Source: Chamaecyparis obtusa (lineage: Eukaryota > Streptophyta > Pinopsida > Cupressales > Cupressaceae). From it: a stretch of 64,000 bases of DNA. Below are positions 11,889-22,961 of the stretch, in pieces. The notes beneath the pieces are model-generated. The model worked only from the letters and a program-made list of their open reading frames with translations. It was not told where the DNA came from and did not search any database. The stretch's first letter is position 1, and each line of letters begins with the position of its first letter. The translations under genes and the position numbers were made by a program. The stretch is taken from NCBI GenBank assembly GCA_027943335.1, contig BSBK01002076.1, positions 1,105,001 through 1,169,000 of the forward strand, given 5' to 3'.

Positions 11889-13017
11889 TGTTCGCAGATT
11901 GGAATTGAGATCAGTGACAATGCAACACCTAAACCAAGGAGTTGAATGCAAAATATGAAAGACTTTATGAATGCAGATTAATCTATATTTTTGTATTTTC
12001 TGTACAATAATATGAGAAACTGTATGAATCTAAGCTATATGAATGAAATTGAGATTGAATGTAGATTTAATCTAAGAATGCTATGAATGAATATGAAAAC
12101 TATGATACGAAACTATGCAAAACTAATGATCAACTATGAAAGATCTCACAAATCACCTATCGCAAGTGCTCAATCTTTCAATCGCCAATTCACTAGAGTA
12201 ATTGTGAAAATTTGAGTTTTGATAATTATGAAGAGTTGAGCCTTGATTTTATAGAAATCTAGGGCTTTGAGGATGCAAGAGAAAAGCCATAAATCACTCT
12301 TGATAAACTAAGGTTTATTTTTGAGTTATCAGGAAATCAGAGATAATTAACTCATAAAAATCATGCAAAAGCAATGTTTAACTCAAAATAGAGTTTAGAT
12401 CAAATTTCAACTCATCATCAGTTGTTGAGTTTCAATTTAAAATTGATTGTTAATTTCTAGTTATCTGCTTTTCTGATTGTGCATGATTTATTTATAAATT
12501 AATTTAAAAATAAAGTGATTTATTCTCAACTTAACTGATTTTTGAATTAAAACAATTGATTTATGGGTTAACCAATTATTAAATGAAACTTTATTTAAAA
12601 AACAATATTATTAAATGTTGAGAACTGACATTAATTAATTAAATAAGAATTTAATCAATTAGTCATGAGATTTTTGATTTGTTGTCAAAATTAAATAATA
12701 CAATTTAGGAATTAATATAATTAAATGTAATTAAATAATTAGGTGGTCGTATTAAATCTGATTAATTAAATATTTAGTATATTCAATTAATCAAACATTA
12801 GGATAAATAAAATTTATCGCCAAATAATAATTAAATTAAAGATAATTAGGATAAATAAGAATATTGCTAGGAATATTCCCCGATGTAGAATTTAGGATAA
12901 TCAATTAGGATTCAGTAATGTGTAGATGTGCCTTAGGTTAGGACTTTGATGTCAATTTCATTTGATTTGAAGATGTAGGAGGTTAATGTACTTAGAGCCC
13001 ATTTTTGGGGTATTACA
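11889..13017 (-). repeat. 3' LTR of element H
   Basis: On the minus strand it starts TGTAATACCCCAAAAATGGG after the PPT and ends GCGAACA. Its first 320 bp match 26220-26539, the remnant of the 5' LTR. A minus-strand TATAAAAT box lies at 12246-12253. The U3 part is very AT-rich (about 12480-12880). The left end rests on the TG/CA rule and the ATGA flank match, because the partner LTR is truncated. Confidence 0.75.
12246..12253 (-). promoter_or_regulatory. TATA box of H LTR
   Basis: TATAAAAT followed by CAAGGCTCAACTC on the minus strand, about 770 bp into the LTR and downstream of the AT-rich U3, as expected for an LTR promoter. Confidence 0.55.
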
Positions 13018-15174
13018 TTTTGCCCCTTTTTGAATCACTATGCAAAGCGTAGTGGTTCAAAGAATAGTCCGTGCCTGATGTAGATGTATGAAAATAATTT
13101 GAAAGAGATTAACTAATTCCAAGATAGAAACCGATTGAAAGATTTGAAGATGTTAGGTCCTGGTTGACCAAAGATAAGGTTAACTATAGCAACAATGAAC
13201 CGGTGATTACGAAAAAGTGCCAAAATGCCTAATTCTAAACCTTATGATTGCGAAGAAGTGAGTGACCGATTCCAGACTTGATTGTCTAGAGGAATCATAT
13301 TGGTATCACATCTTGAACCCATTAGTTATGAAGAACCAAGGAAATAACACTAATGAACCGATGGTTATGAAAAGCTGATACAATTTACAAGATAGATTTA
13401 GGATACCAAATTGATATGGATCTTGATGAATCTGACATGCCCCAAGAAATGATAGATTTTCCCTAAGCAACGAGGACTTTTGATGAGTCAGCAATTAGAT
13501 GTGGTTGTTGTCTTGATTACTAAAAAAGATTTGATTACAAATTTAGATTTATAAACTTGAATGATGTGCAATATCATGCCCCCTTCGGGATTAAAATTGA
13601 AATCTGACAAGAAAAGTCAATGTTATAGTTTAGAAGCATGTTAATTGATTTGAGAAGTGGTTATACACATTCAAGAACATGTTCTACATCATTTAGAGGT
13701 CTTGGAGACCAAGTTTGACTAGGTTAAACCATGAGTTGACCATAGTTGACAAAGTTGAAATTTTGATAGTTTGATGTAAGATAATCAGTTAAGTTGAATT
13801 CTAGATTTCTGTGATGATTGAAGGTAGAATATGCAAGCAGTTTACAATATAAATGATCTCAGAATTTGATTTTGATCTCGAAAAAGGATTCTACTTGTTG
13901 TTTCATTGGAGGAACCTTCATACAATGCTCAGTCCTTGTGTCATGTTTAGCATTTTTGGTTTTGAAGAATAGTTTAAGTGTTCAAGCAATTTGTGAGATC
14001 ATGCAAAGTGCAAAATGAAATGTAGAATGAAATGCAAACCTAGGACCTAGGACCTAGTCACTGATCATGTGTTGATTCATTCTCATCATTGAAATTTTTT
14101 GGTAACTGGATAAATCAATACAACGCCCACTAGTTATGAAACTATAGACATATGAATATTGATTTGTATGCATAAGAATCAATACAACACCCACTGGCTA
14201 GAAAACCATGGACATATGAATATTGATTTTGTTTTCAGAATGTCGGATTAGATACAAGCACCAAGGCACAAATGCCAGTATGACCTGAATATCATGTCCA
14301 TTTTGATATAGCAATTTGTATAAGCATCAAAACATAGACATCGTAATGACCAGAATACATCTTGTAGAACAAACACATCAAGCAGTCAAGAGGTCATTCT
14401 AAATCCAGTGTGAATTACCCATAGTGACACTTTATCATTCACATCCTTAGGTAAGATTGCATTTCATAGTAGGAGAAAGAACTCACTCAAAAAGACAATA
14501 GTTAGATCAAAATTCCTTTAATTTTATAGGTATCAATGGTCAAGGTACACATGGCCATCCAATACGAGATAGAAGCTCTTACAAACGAACACCATTTCAA
14601 TCTAGAATTTCCAAAGTTGTTAGATTTTCACATACAAGAAAAAAACAAAGTAAAGATTATGGCCCAGTCATCACTCTCTAAATCTTGCAAAGGAAATCAT
14701 CGAAGAGCTCAAAAGGAAACAATATGCAAAAATCTCTATGTGAATCAATAAGCATACAAGGAGATAAAAGCATGAAGAAGCATAGATTATTTTCATTTTG
14801 TGTTTGATTGCATTGTTGTAGATGAAAAATCCTTTTTGGAGAGGAGACTGACTGATTGGCTTGGATGAAGCTTCAAAGGACTCTGACTGGATATGACCTA
14901 TCTAAGATATACTGGAGGCCATAAGATATGACATTGATATCCCCCAAGTGTTAAGCATTGATGAGATACAAACGCTTGGGCTAACTGATGTATAGACTGA
15001 CTTTAGTGAAAACAAGAATGCAGAAACAAACTGGGAAATATGTACAAACTAAAGCAAGACTGAAAGCTAGGAAAGACCAAGATTGCGTTGATAGATGGAG
15101 CATTTTGAAACAAGTGGCACCCATTTGCCAAGTCTTTACCATCTTGGCAGAGATTCTATTTTTTCTACCAAGGC

Positions 15175-15188
15175 ACCTGTTTCCAGGT
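15175..15188 (-). other. GNRA-loop hairpin, H copy 1
   Basis: The minus strand reads ACCTG GAAA CAGGT: a perfect 5-bp stem with a GAAA tetraloop, preceded by GGTGAAA and followed by GCC. Related hairpins occur at 15300, 18503, 18592, 18680, 33710, 34521 and 34594, always in the sense orientation of the host element. Confidence 0.6.
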
Positions 15189-15299
15189 TTTCACCAAGGC
15201 ACTTTTTCTTTTTCTCATTTTTTTGTATTTTTCATTTTTTTGAATTTTTTTTTTTTGTACTTTTGATATTTTTTTATTTTTTTGTGAATCATCAAGGCA

Positions 15300-15311
15300 C
15301 CCATTGCTAGG
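15300..15311 (-). other. GNRA-loop hairpin, H copy 2
   Basis: The minus strand reads CCTA GCAA TGGG: four pairs including one U-G, with the loop changed from GAAA to GCAA but still of GNRA type. It lies about 125 bp upstream, in the sense direction, of the first H copy. Confidence 0.55.
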
Positions 15312-15394
15312 TTTTTACTAGGATGATAATTTTTTTCAGGACTTTTTCCAATTTTTATGATTTGTTCATGATATTTTACCATAGACTGAATGTC

Positions 15395-15886
15395 TTAGGC
15401 ATAGAATTTCTTTAGATGCAGAATGTTGATTGGTTCTCAGAGCTATTCTCCTTCAGTCATTGAGAGTTGATAGGCTCCAGAGCCAAAATTAGTAGTGATA
15501 ACAAAGGGACCCAGCGAGTTGGGTTCAAACTTCCCCTTGCGCTCTCTATGTGGTTGATTTTTAGGATTCTCTCTCAAATCTAGATCACCAACCTAAAATT
15601 CTCTATGTCTGAATTTCTTGTTGTAGCCTCCAGACATTCTTTTCTGATACACTCTAAGATGATCATACACTACTTATCTATGCTCATCTAGTAGTTCAAG
15701 TTCTTGCAACCTAGACACTCTATTATCATTATCAGTTACTAGACCATGCATACTGATTCTTAGTGATGGGATTTCAACCTTAATAGGTAGTACTGCTTCG
15801 AACCCATAAACTAAAGTGAAAGGTGTAGCCCCATTGGGCATTCTGATACTTGTGCTATAGGCCTAGAGAGCTGGATTGATCATGAG
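15395..15886 (-). pseudogene. Integrase C-terminal part of H
   Basis: On the minus strand the reading continues from 25441 with MINPAL, AYSTSIRMPNGATPFTLVYG, FEAVLPIKVEIPSLRI, then the C-terminal domain (GDLDLRENP, GPFVITTNFGSGAYQLST) and HLKKFYA with TAA at 15397-15395. This is the usual end of plant Tat-like gypsy integrases. TAG codons replace expected Trp in INPAL*AYST and other residues downstream. It is separated from its N-terminal part by element I. Confidence 0.85.
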
Positions 15887-16862
15887 TGTCACACTTCTAT
15901 GAATCCTTACATGCAAGAAAACTCAAGAATGAGCCCTCACAAATTGATCCATAGCTCCCTAGGCATGGAGTGCAAGGGTTTTTAAGAATGCTCTCAACTA
16001 GAGCTATTAAGCCTATAACCTTGCTAGTAAACCATGAAATGGGAGATTCAAGGAAGACAAGGGCAAGAATGTGAATATCTCCAATGAAGCCAAATGTATG
16101 CAATGCAAAGAAAATCTATATGACAATGCAAGTTAATCTATTGCATAAAAGGAAATCTAAGCTAAGAATGAAGCTATGAAAATGCAAATACTATGCATGA
16201 AAATGAAATCTAACTATGAAGCAAGAAAGCCATGATGATGCAAGAATGAAGACAAGAAGATAGAGTGTTGATGAAGATCCAAGATGAATGCCAACAATGC
16301 TCCAAATCTTCAAACCCTAGATGCAAGAATATCTCCAAAAGCTCCAAGATGACCTAGAAAACTTGTAGCATAACAATAGCATAAAAATTTATGTGTGCAA
16401 ATGAGGAAGAGAGCTCTTCTTTTATAGGAGGTGAAAAATCAATGGACCATGGAGATTAAGAGGCAAAAGATTTAATCAACGGTGGAGAAAAAAAGAAGCT
16501 TGATCCTTGTGCACAAATATCCTCCAATAGGAAAATTAAAAGCATTTACTTTATGTTGAGCATTTACTTTATGTCCATGTGAGACAAAAAGTGCTTTTCT
16601 TTTATTTTTTATTTTATTTTTCTTTATAAATAAGAATTAAATACTTTATTTGTGCAACTTAGGATAAGAAGAAAAGTGGGGCTTTTTATTTAATAAAAGG
16701 GGAGGAAATATTCCTTTTAATAAATAAAGACTTAGGATAAGATGGTTAGCCCATAGAAAATAATCAAATAAATGATAGGACTAGGATTTGATCAAGAACA
16801 AGCAATTGATGATTTAGCAAATGGGGGCTAATAGTCTAGATGACCATTTTTAGGTGTATACA
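15887..16862 (-). repeat. 3' LTR of element I
   Basis: On the minus strand it starts TGTATACACCTAAAAATGG and ends AGAAGTGTGACA; 976 bp. It is homologous to the F LTRs (26614-27726 and 36360-37465) through most of its length, including TATAAAAGAAGAGCTC and the run of low-complexity A/T sequence. The minus-strand TATAAAAG is at 16419-16426. The last part differs from F, which ends ACCATACA. Confidence 0.88.
16419..16426 (-). promoter_or_regulatory. TATA box of I LTR
   Basis: TATAAAAG followed by AAGAGCTC on the minus strand, the same context as in both F LTRs (27175 and 36914), so it is conserved between the two elements. Confidence 0.65.
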
Positions 16863-18825
16863 TTTGCCCCTCTTTGAATAATGTGTGATTGATTTGAGAA
16901 CACATTACGTCAAAGAATAGATCAGCCAAGAAGGAAAGAGATAGCTAACAAGGCAAGCAGATAGCCAAGAAGGCAAGAAAATAGCGATCTGACTCCAAAG
17001 AATGAAGTGCAGAGAGATAGAAAATCTTGCATGGTCAGCCTGGTAGCGACAGTACTAAACACTTAGGAAAGAGATAACCAATAATAAATGATGTGTCTGC
17101 CCCCTCGGGATCGAAAGAAAAATCTAGGTGGAGGGAATGCAGAAGCAAGAGAAACATGATCAAATCACTAGAAATCATAATCGAAGAAAGAGAACAAAAT
17201 AACCATCAAGCAGTGAGGGTATGCCCCACACATGAGACACAGGGCACGAACCTATCGGTCCCTCAACCCGTAAACACCATGGAGGGGGATTTGATCTTGG
17301 GATTTGAAAGTGAATGAAAGAATGGAAGTTTGAAAGAGATGGGGATGAAGAGGTGAAGAATGCCCCAGTGAAGATTGAAGGATCAGGCCTCAAAAGGTCA
17401 GCCAACTATGCGAAAGAAGGAGAAAGATGATTTGGTGATCAAGGTGAACTCAAATTTTGGTTTAGATCCTGAAATGAAAGGAAAATGATGTGATATGAAA
17501 GACAAGAAGTGAAAGACATGATCAGGAAGAAGAAAAAGGTGAGCGCAGTTGATTAACAAGTCCACGAAAGATAAAGGAGAGCTCTCTCCATATGTAAGAT
17601 GAAAAACTAACTAACATGAACTTAAGAATGCAAGCTACATGAAAAGTAGTTTACTTGCAAGGTCACAAAGCCAATAGACATCTAATATTCATCATTGAGC
17701 ATTATTGGTAGTGTCAGAAGATCATACAATGCACACTAGCATAACTATGTGAATATGAATATGATCTATATCAGATAGAAAATTGGGAATCCCACCTAAG
17801 CATCAAAGACATGCAGGTCAAGATGACTAGTGCAGTGAGATTACCTAAGTTTGATATAGCAAGATTATGCTCGCATCGAGACACAAGAAATTCAAGATGA
17901 CTATAAGCATGCACTTGCAAAATAGTCAAGGATAATACCTTGTAGGTTCATAGTGTCAAGTAAGACCAGCATAAATGCTCATGACAGTGAGGACCAACAA
18001 AATATACCCACAAGCAGATAAAGAAATAAATCATGTTCTCATACCATCAGTCTTCTAGCTATGCATCATCAAAAAGTTCTCAGGGAGAGACCACTTAGCA
18101 AAGAAATCATCATAGACAGCACACAAAGAAATAAAGTCAAACAAATCTCAGCGAGTCAAGTGCATGTGTGTAGGTCATAGAGTCAAACTTTGAGTATCGC
18201 ATCTGCCAGTGAGAAATATTGCATCATCCAAGATGGCGGGAAGGATATCTAATAAGTGTTAAGAAACACTTGACAATAGGGTAGTTTTGAAAAACACAGT
18301 TGAGGTGGTGTTGAAAAACACCATTTACAAGTTGCCTAAGAAACCCAGACGCATAAAGAGACCCAAGATAATCTGAAAATAATGGATGCCCCCTAGACTA
18401 AGACAAGAGTCAATTCCAGGCTAAGAGAGGCAAAGAGAGAAGTGGAGCGAAGGAGCGCCACGCAAGACTGATAGACATAGGTGCAGAGGGTCTCAAGCAG
18501 TGCCTGTTTCCAGGTTTTCACCACTTGATATATTTTTTTGCAATTTTTTCAGGACTTTTTATAATTTTTTTGTATTTTTGCTACCAAGGAGCCTATTTCC
18601 AAGTTTTCACCAAGGCACTTTTTCAATTTTTTTTTTGATGTTTTGAATTTTTTGATTTTTTTGGTGAGACATCAAAGCACCTATTGCTAGGTTTTCACTA
18701 GGATGCTCATTTTTTCAGTACTTTTTATGATTTTTAGGATTTTTTCAGCATCATATATGAATTTTTTTGGTATTTTTTTAGGATCATAAAATATGTACAA
18801 AGGATGCCCCAGATAGAAACGGGCA
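16863..18825 (-). other. PPT and 3' noncoding region of I
   Basis: The PPT AAAGAGGGGCAAA (minus strand, 16863-16875) is identical to that of F. The rest is noncoding but homologous to F 34800-36350 in the same sense orientation; for example the segment around 18050-18110 matches 35015-35075. T-rich stretches with three GNRA-type hairpins lie at 18500-18720. Confidence 0.75.
18503..18691 (-). other. Three GNRA-loop hairpins in I
   Basis: On the minus strand: 18514-18503 reads CCTG GAAA CAGG, 18603-18592 reads CTTG GAAA TAGG (two G-U pairs), and 18691-18680 reads CCTA GCAA TAGG. All have four base pairs and a GNRA loop, each preceded by GTGAAAA or a close variant. The spacers between them are A/T-rich. 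Confidence 0.6.
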
Positions 18826-21235
18826 TCAAGAATCTGCTTCCTCTGATGTAGAGAACTGATAGGCCCCAGGCCCAAATGCTGCAACTATGATGATAGGAGA
18901 TCTCAACCAGTTCGACCAATAATAACCAGCCCTAAGCAATGTCTGAGCTAGCGAAGGATCGTTAGAATGTGATCCACATATGCCATCATGAATTTCAGTT
19001 AGCACTTTTTCTGACTCCTCTATTTCTAGACACTTAAGGAGAGTTCCATCTAGACCCTTCCTATACAAGTCACCAGAGACAAAGGCAAAGTGTAAGGAAT
19101 GGTGGAAGGAATGGCGTGGTGGATTTGCAAGAGGAATATGAGGTGGAAGATATGAAAAGATGGTAGGATTGTAAGATTTGTGAGTAGGATAGCGTAATTC
19201 ATCCACCAGGAACTTGAAGTGAAATTTATGCTTTTTCATTTGTAAGATGGATGTTGAAGTAACCAAGGCATTACCAACTTTGTTCTTAGCTCTAGGAATG
19301 GGTTGAAGTGTAACAGATATGAGATCATGCTTGAAGTAGTGCATCATTTTTTTGTAGAGAATCAACTTGTCATCTTTTATTTGATAATCAATATTTTTGA
19401 GCAGATTTTTATTTTTACTTTTCTTAGGTTCGGATACCGCCACAATGTGGTTTTCACCATCCAACCATTGCTCTTTTCTTTTGACTTGATGACTGTGATG
19501 TTTGATTGTTGATTCAATCTTTTTTGTGGCTAGCTCGCTGGTGGAAGAAGTAACAGGTGTTGATGCAAGATGAAATGAAGTGACCAGTTCAATAGCACTT
19601 ATGCGAAGGGTGTCATCTCTGGTAACAAGAGAGGTTGAGCCTATAGGGTAAGCTCCAAAAGTAGCTAGATCTAGACTTGTCATAGAAGAACCAGTGTGGT
19701 CCACTAAGGCAATACGAGGAACAAACTCATCAAACCCCACACAAGACCCATCAACCACGTCGGGATGGTTACTACAAGAATGAACCATATCAACATCCAT
19801 ATCATCAGTAGATATACATTTTTCTCCCCAAAGAAGTGAAGTTCAGGGAAGATCATCTCTCATGTGAGCCATAGTGTGTATTGGTGACTCATCTATATCT
19901 GTGTCTGAATTACTGAGCATGGGAGTATTTTAGGCATCTTCTTTATAGATCCACTCATGAAAAACTTGTTCTTCTCTTTCAGCTTCAAGGATCACCATAG
20001 CAGAAGTGGAAGGTTTCCCATATGACCTAGGAGAAATAGGTATAGAAGCAAAGGAATCCAGTTTATATTCACCCATACCAAGGCTCATCATCTTAAATGA
20101 TTTCTCAGCAGCAACTAGAGACGTACTAGGATCATCAGTAGGTTCATTGTGAGGAACAAATTTTTCAGTAGCAACAAGAGCATTAATAGCAATAGTATGG
20201 TCTCCAAGAATCACAATTTTAGTGCCATTGTATGGAAATTTGACGCACTGATGATAAGTGGAAGGAACAACCTGCATGTCATGGATCCAAGGATGACCTA
20301 AAAGAATGTTATATGTGAGTGGAATGTCTAATACTTGGAAGTTAATATCTTTTGTGATAGGGCCCACTCGGACAGGCAACATGACAAGACCTTTGGAAGA
20401 TCTTTCCACTTTATCATAAGCTTTTATAGTAATCTTCTTCTTGGAATCCACAACCAATTTTGACAAACCCAACTATTGTATGACATTGAAAGAAACAATA
20501 TTTAACCCTGTACCATTGTCTATCAGGACTCGATGGAATCAGGTGTGGTAGACTAGAACTTCAATGTGTAAAGCCAGATTATGAGGGTGAGCAATAGATA
20601 TGTCATCTTCTGCAAAAAATGAGAGAGATAGCGGAGATGAAATGTGGTTAACCATAGTCTAAAATTGATCTAGATCAATGCCTTTGGGGACATGTGTTGT
20701 ACGTAGAGCCTCATCAAGAATTTCTCTATGTGAAGAGGATAGCTGAAGCAACTCAACGATAGATATCTGTGCTAGTGTCTTTTGCAAATGTTGGACAAGA
20801 TCATAGCTAGGGGTGGCCAAAGGAGCCACTTTTTTGGAAGGTAAAGCTTGTTTGGGATTTTGTGTAGTTTTAAGGACAATCTTGGCTTGCCCCCTAGTAA
20901 CAGCATTCAGTGTCTCACTTTGGGAAGATGAACTATCACGTGTTTGCAAGATCAACTTTGGCTTACCATGATTGGCTTTATTATCATCTTGAGACCTCAT
21001 CATTAGAACGCTCTCAACGGGCTCTACCATGTTGATCATAGGTGTATTAGAAGGATACGTGTAATTGATCTTAGCATCATGATTATTCTTATGTGCTTGA
21101 GAGGTTTCCCCCTTATCATGCTTAGGTAGAGGATCTTTGAAAGCTGTGTGATCATAATTTTTAGTTAAGCCATCAGTGGAGATTGTGCCGTTCTCAATAA
21201 GATCCTGAATATCATCCTTAAGCCTAAAAAATAAT
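18826..21235 (-). pseudogene. Protease and pol remnant of element I, RT and integrase core deleted
   Basis: One minus-strand frame from about 21235 to 18826. It holds a gag-protease linker; the protease with D-N-G (RVLIDNGTGLNIVSFNVIQ, near 20510) and NILLGHPWIHDMQVVPSTYH, typical of Tat-like gypsy proteases; a spacer without recognised domain; the end of RNase H (HDLISVTLQPIPRAKNKVGNALV); the integrase zinc region (EIHDGICGSH, AGYYWSNW); and then directly the integrase C-terminus (AAFGPGAYQFST). No RT polymerase motif and no integrase DDE core remain, yet both deletions keep the frame. Few stops interrupt it (for example TAG at DQF* and Gln to TAG before LGLSK). Confidence 0.85.
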
Positions 21236-22961
21236 TTGTTGGATGTCCCTTGTTTCTATGATAATGGCAGTAATGATCCTCTCTCTACCAATCAGACTTA
21301 TTTATCGGATCCTAGTTACTAGGTTTATCAAGAAGCGTAAGATATCCATTGTCAACCAAAGTCTTAAGGATCACATCGTAAGGTTCTGCCAACTTGGTAT
21401 AGACTCACTTTCGGAATAACTTCTTAGGCTTATCTGCATATTGAGGTTTAGGAGCACTATGAGCATTGGTAGCTTCTTGTTGTTTTGCTGCATAGATAGC
21501 ATTGGAAAGATTGAAAGCAGGCTCTTTAACTTTAGGAGTGTCAACAACCCCATCATTAACAACATACTTGTTCTTATTCCAAGGTTTGTTCATGTATTTA
21601 CCATTGCCTTTAGCATCTTTATTACTAACAATATCCCCTTTTCTTATAGCTACATCCTCAATCTGATATGCACTTTCAACCATGTCATGGAAGGAGGAGA
21701 ACAGTTGCTTCCTTAGATCATAAAATAGCTCAGGCACAAGTGTGTTGATGAAAATGTCAATCTTTTCTCTTTCGGGTAGCTGATGAGGATATCGAGAATA
21801 CAATGACCTCCAACATTGTAAGTAAGTTGCAAATGGCTCACCTTGATGTTGTCTTAGATTACCGAGATCTATCACAGTGACAGGTTGTTCGATGTTGTAA
21901 GAGTACTGCTGGGTAAATCGCTAGGCCAACTCATCAAAAGTCTTAAGAGGTGGTGTCAATTTCACAAACCATTCTAAAGCTTGGCCTCTTAAGCTTCGAG
22001 GGAATAAGTGTAGAAGATATGTGTCTTCATGAAGAAAGTCCATACTAAGAGCATAAAAATTACGCACATGGTCATGAGGGTCACCATTTCCATCATACTT
22101 GTCATATTTAGGAACCTCAATATCCTTAGGAAATAGGACCATGTATAGATCTTTATCAAAAGGAAGAGCACAAATTGATTCTACAAAAGAGACCTTTTGA
22201 GGCTCTCTTTCTAATGCCATTTGGGTAAGGTGTTGATTTTTCTGATGTAATTCTTCTTGAAGAACGTCCAACTTAGTTGGTACTCTTTGTTGGATAATTT
22301 GTCTGACATCATAGCCGGGAGGAAGCTTGTATCCTCTAGAAGTCATATATTGAAAGTACTGATCACCGTTACGCTCTAAAAGCTTATGCATCATTCATTG
22401 AGAGACCACATCTTGTTCAAATCTCATCAGATCCTCACTAGAAATCTCATCATCAGCCTCTGCCTCATGTTGAGAGGGAGGAGGTCTAGGAGGTGAAGAA
22501 GGCATACCAAAAGTGGGTCTTGGAGGAGATCTTGGTGGCATGTTGTTGCTATTGTTGCCACTATTAAAAAGAGGTCTATGCTCATGATTACTAGTCTCAG
22601 GTTGCTCATGAAATGTCCCTCTATAAGCCATGCACCTAGCAGCATCCATCCTTTGTTGATTGTGTTCTTTTTCTCAGCATGCTTGGTTATCCTTACGCTC
22701 AAAGTGTTCTTGCAAGAGTTGAGATTTTTCTTCTTCTGCCAAAGTGAGTGAGACACTATCTATGTTTTTGGGGGTCTTGAATGCGGAAAAGAGGAAACCT
22801 CCTTTGTACCACGGGGTAGCCTTAGAATCCTCAGATTGGTCAGAACTAGAACTATTGTTGCTAATAGGTGCTCATGAGCATCTAGTTGGAGAAGGTAACT
22901 ATGTATAATTGAACGGAGGATGACTCTCCTGCTCAAATTGAGACCGAGTTGTAACCGGCAT
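21236..22961 (-). pseudogene. Gag of element I
   Basis: Gypsy gag, the particle protein. The chosen start is ATG at 22961 (MPVTTRSQFEQES), in the same frame as the rest. The N-terminal part has ATPWYKGGFLFSAFKTPKN and a Pro-rich segment. The retrotransposon gag core follows (VPKYDKYDGNGDPHDHVRNF, LFPRSLRGQALEWF, LPEREKIDIFINTLVPELF). A cysteine-histidine motif CHYHRNKGHPTN marks the end of gag near 21255-21290. Stops lie at 22395 (TGA) and 21921 (TAG), among others, and a single frame change near 21235 leads into the protease frame. Closest in type to Tat/Retand-like plant gag. Confidence 0.85.

Larger units (their letters stand above)
13018..15394 (-). other. PPT and 3' noncoding region of H
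   Basis: The minus-strand tract AAAAAGGGGCAAAA (13018-13031) abuts the LTR and is the PPT. The rest is noncoding and related in layout to the 3' regions of I and F, for example the CCCCCTTCGGGAT block near 13579 and T-rich runs around 15220-15290. Two GNRA-type hairpins lie just downstream of the integrase stop (15175-15188 and 15300-15311). Confidence 0.7.

Noticed and set aside
14988..15310. Phe-rich ORFs around the T-runs of H
   Set aside because: They are translations of low-complexity noncoding T-tracts on the strand opposite the element.
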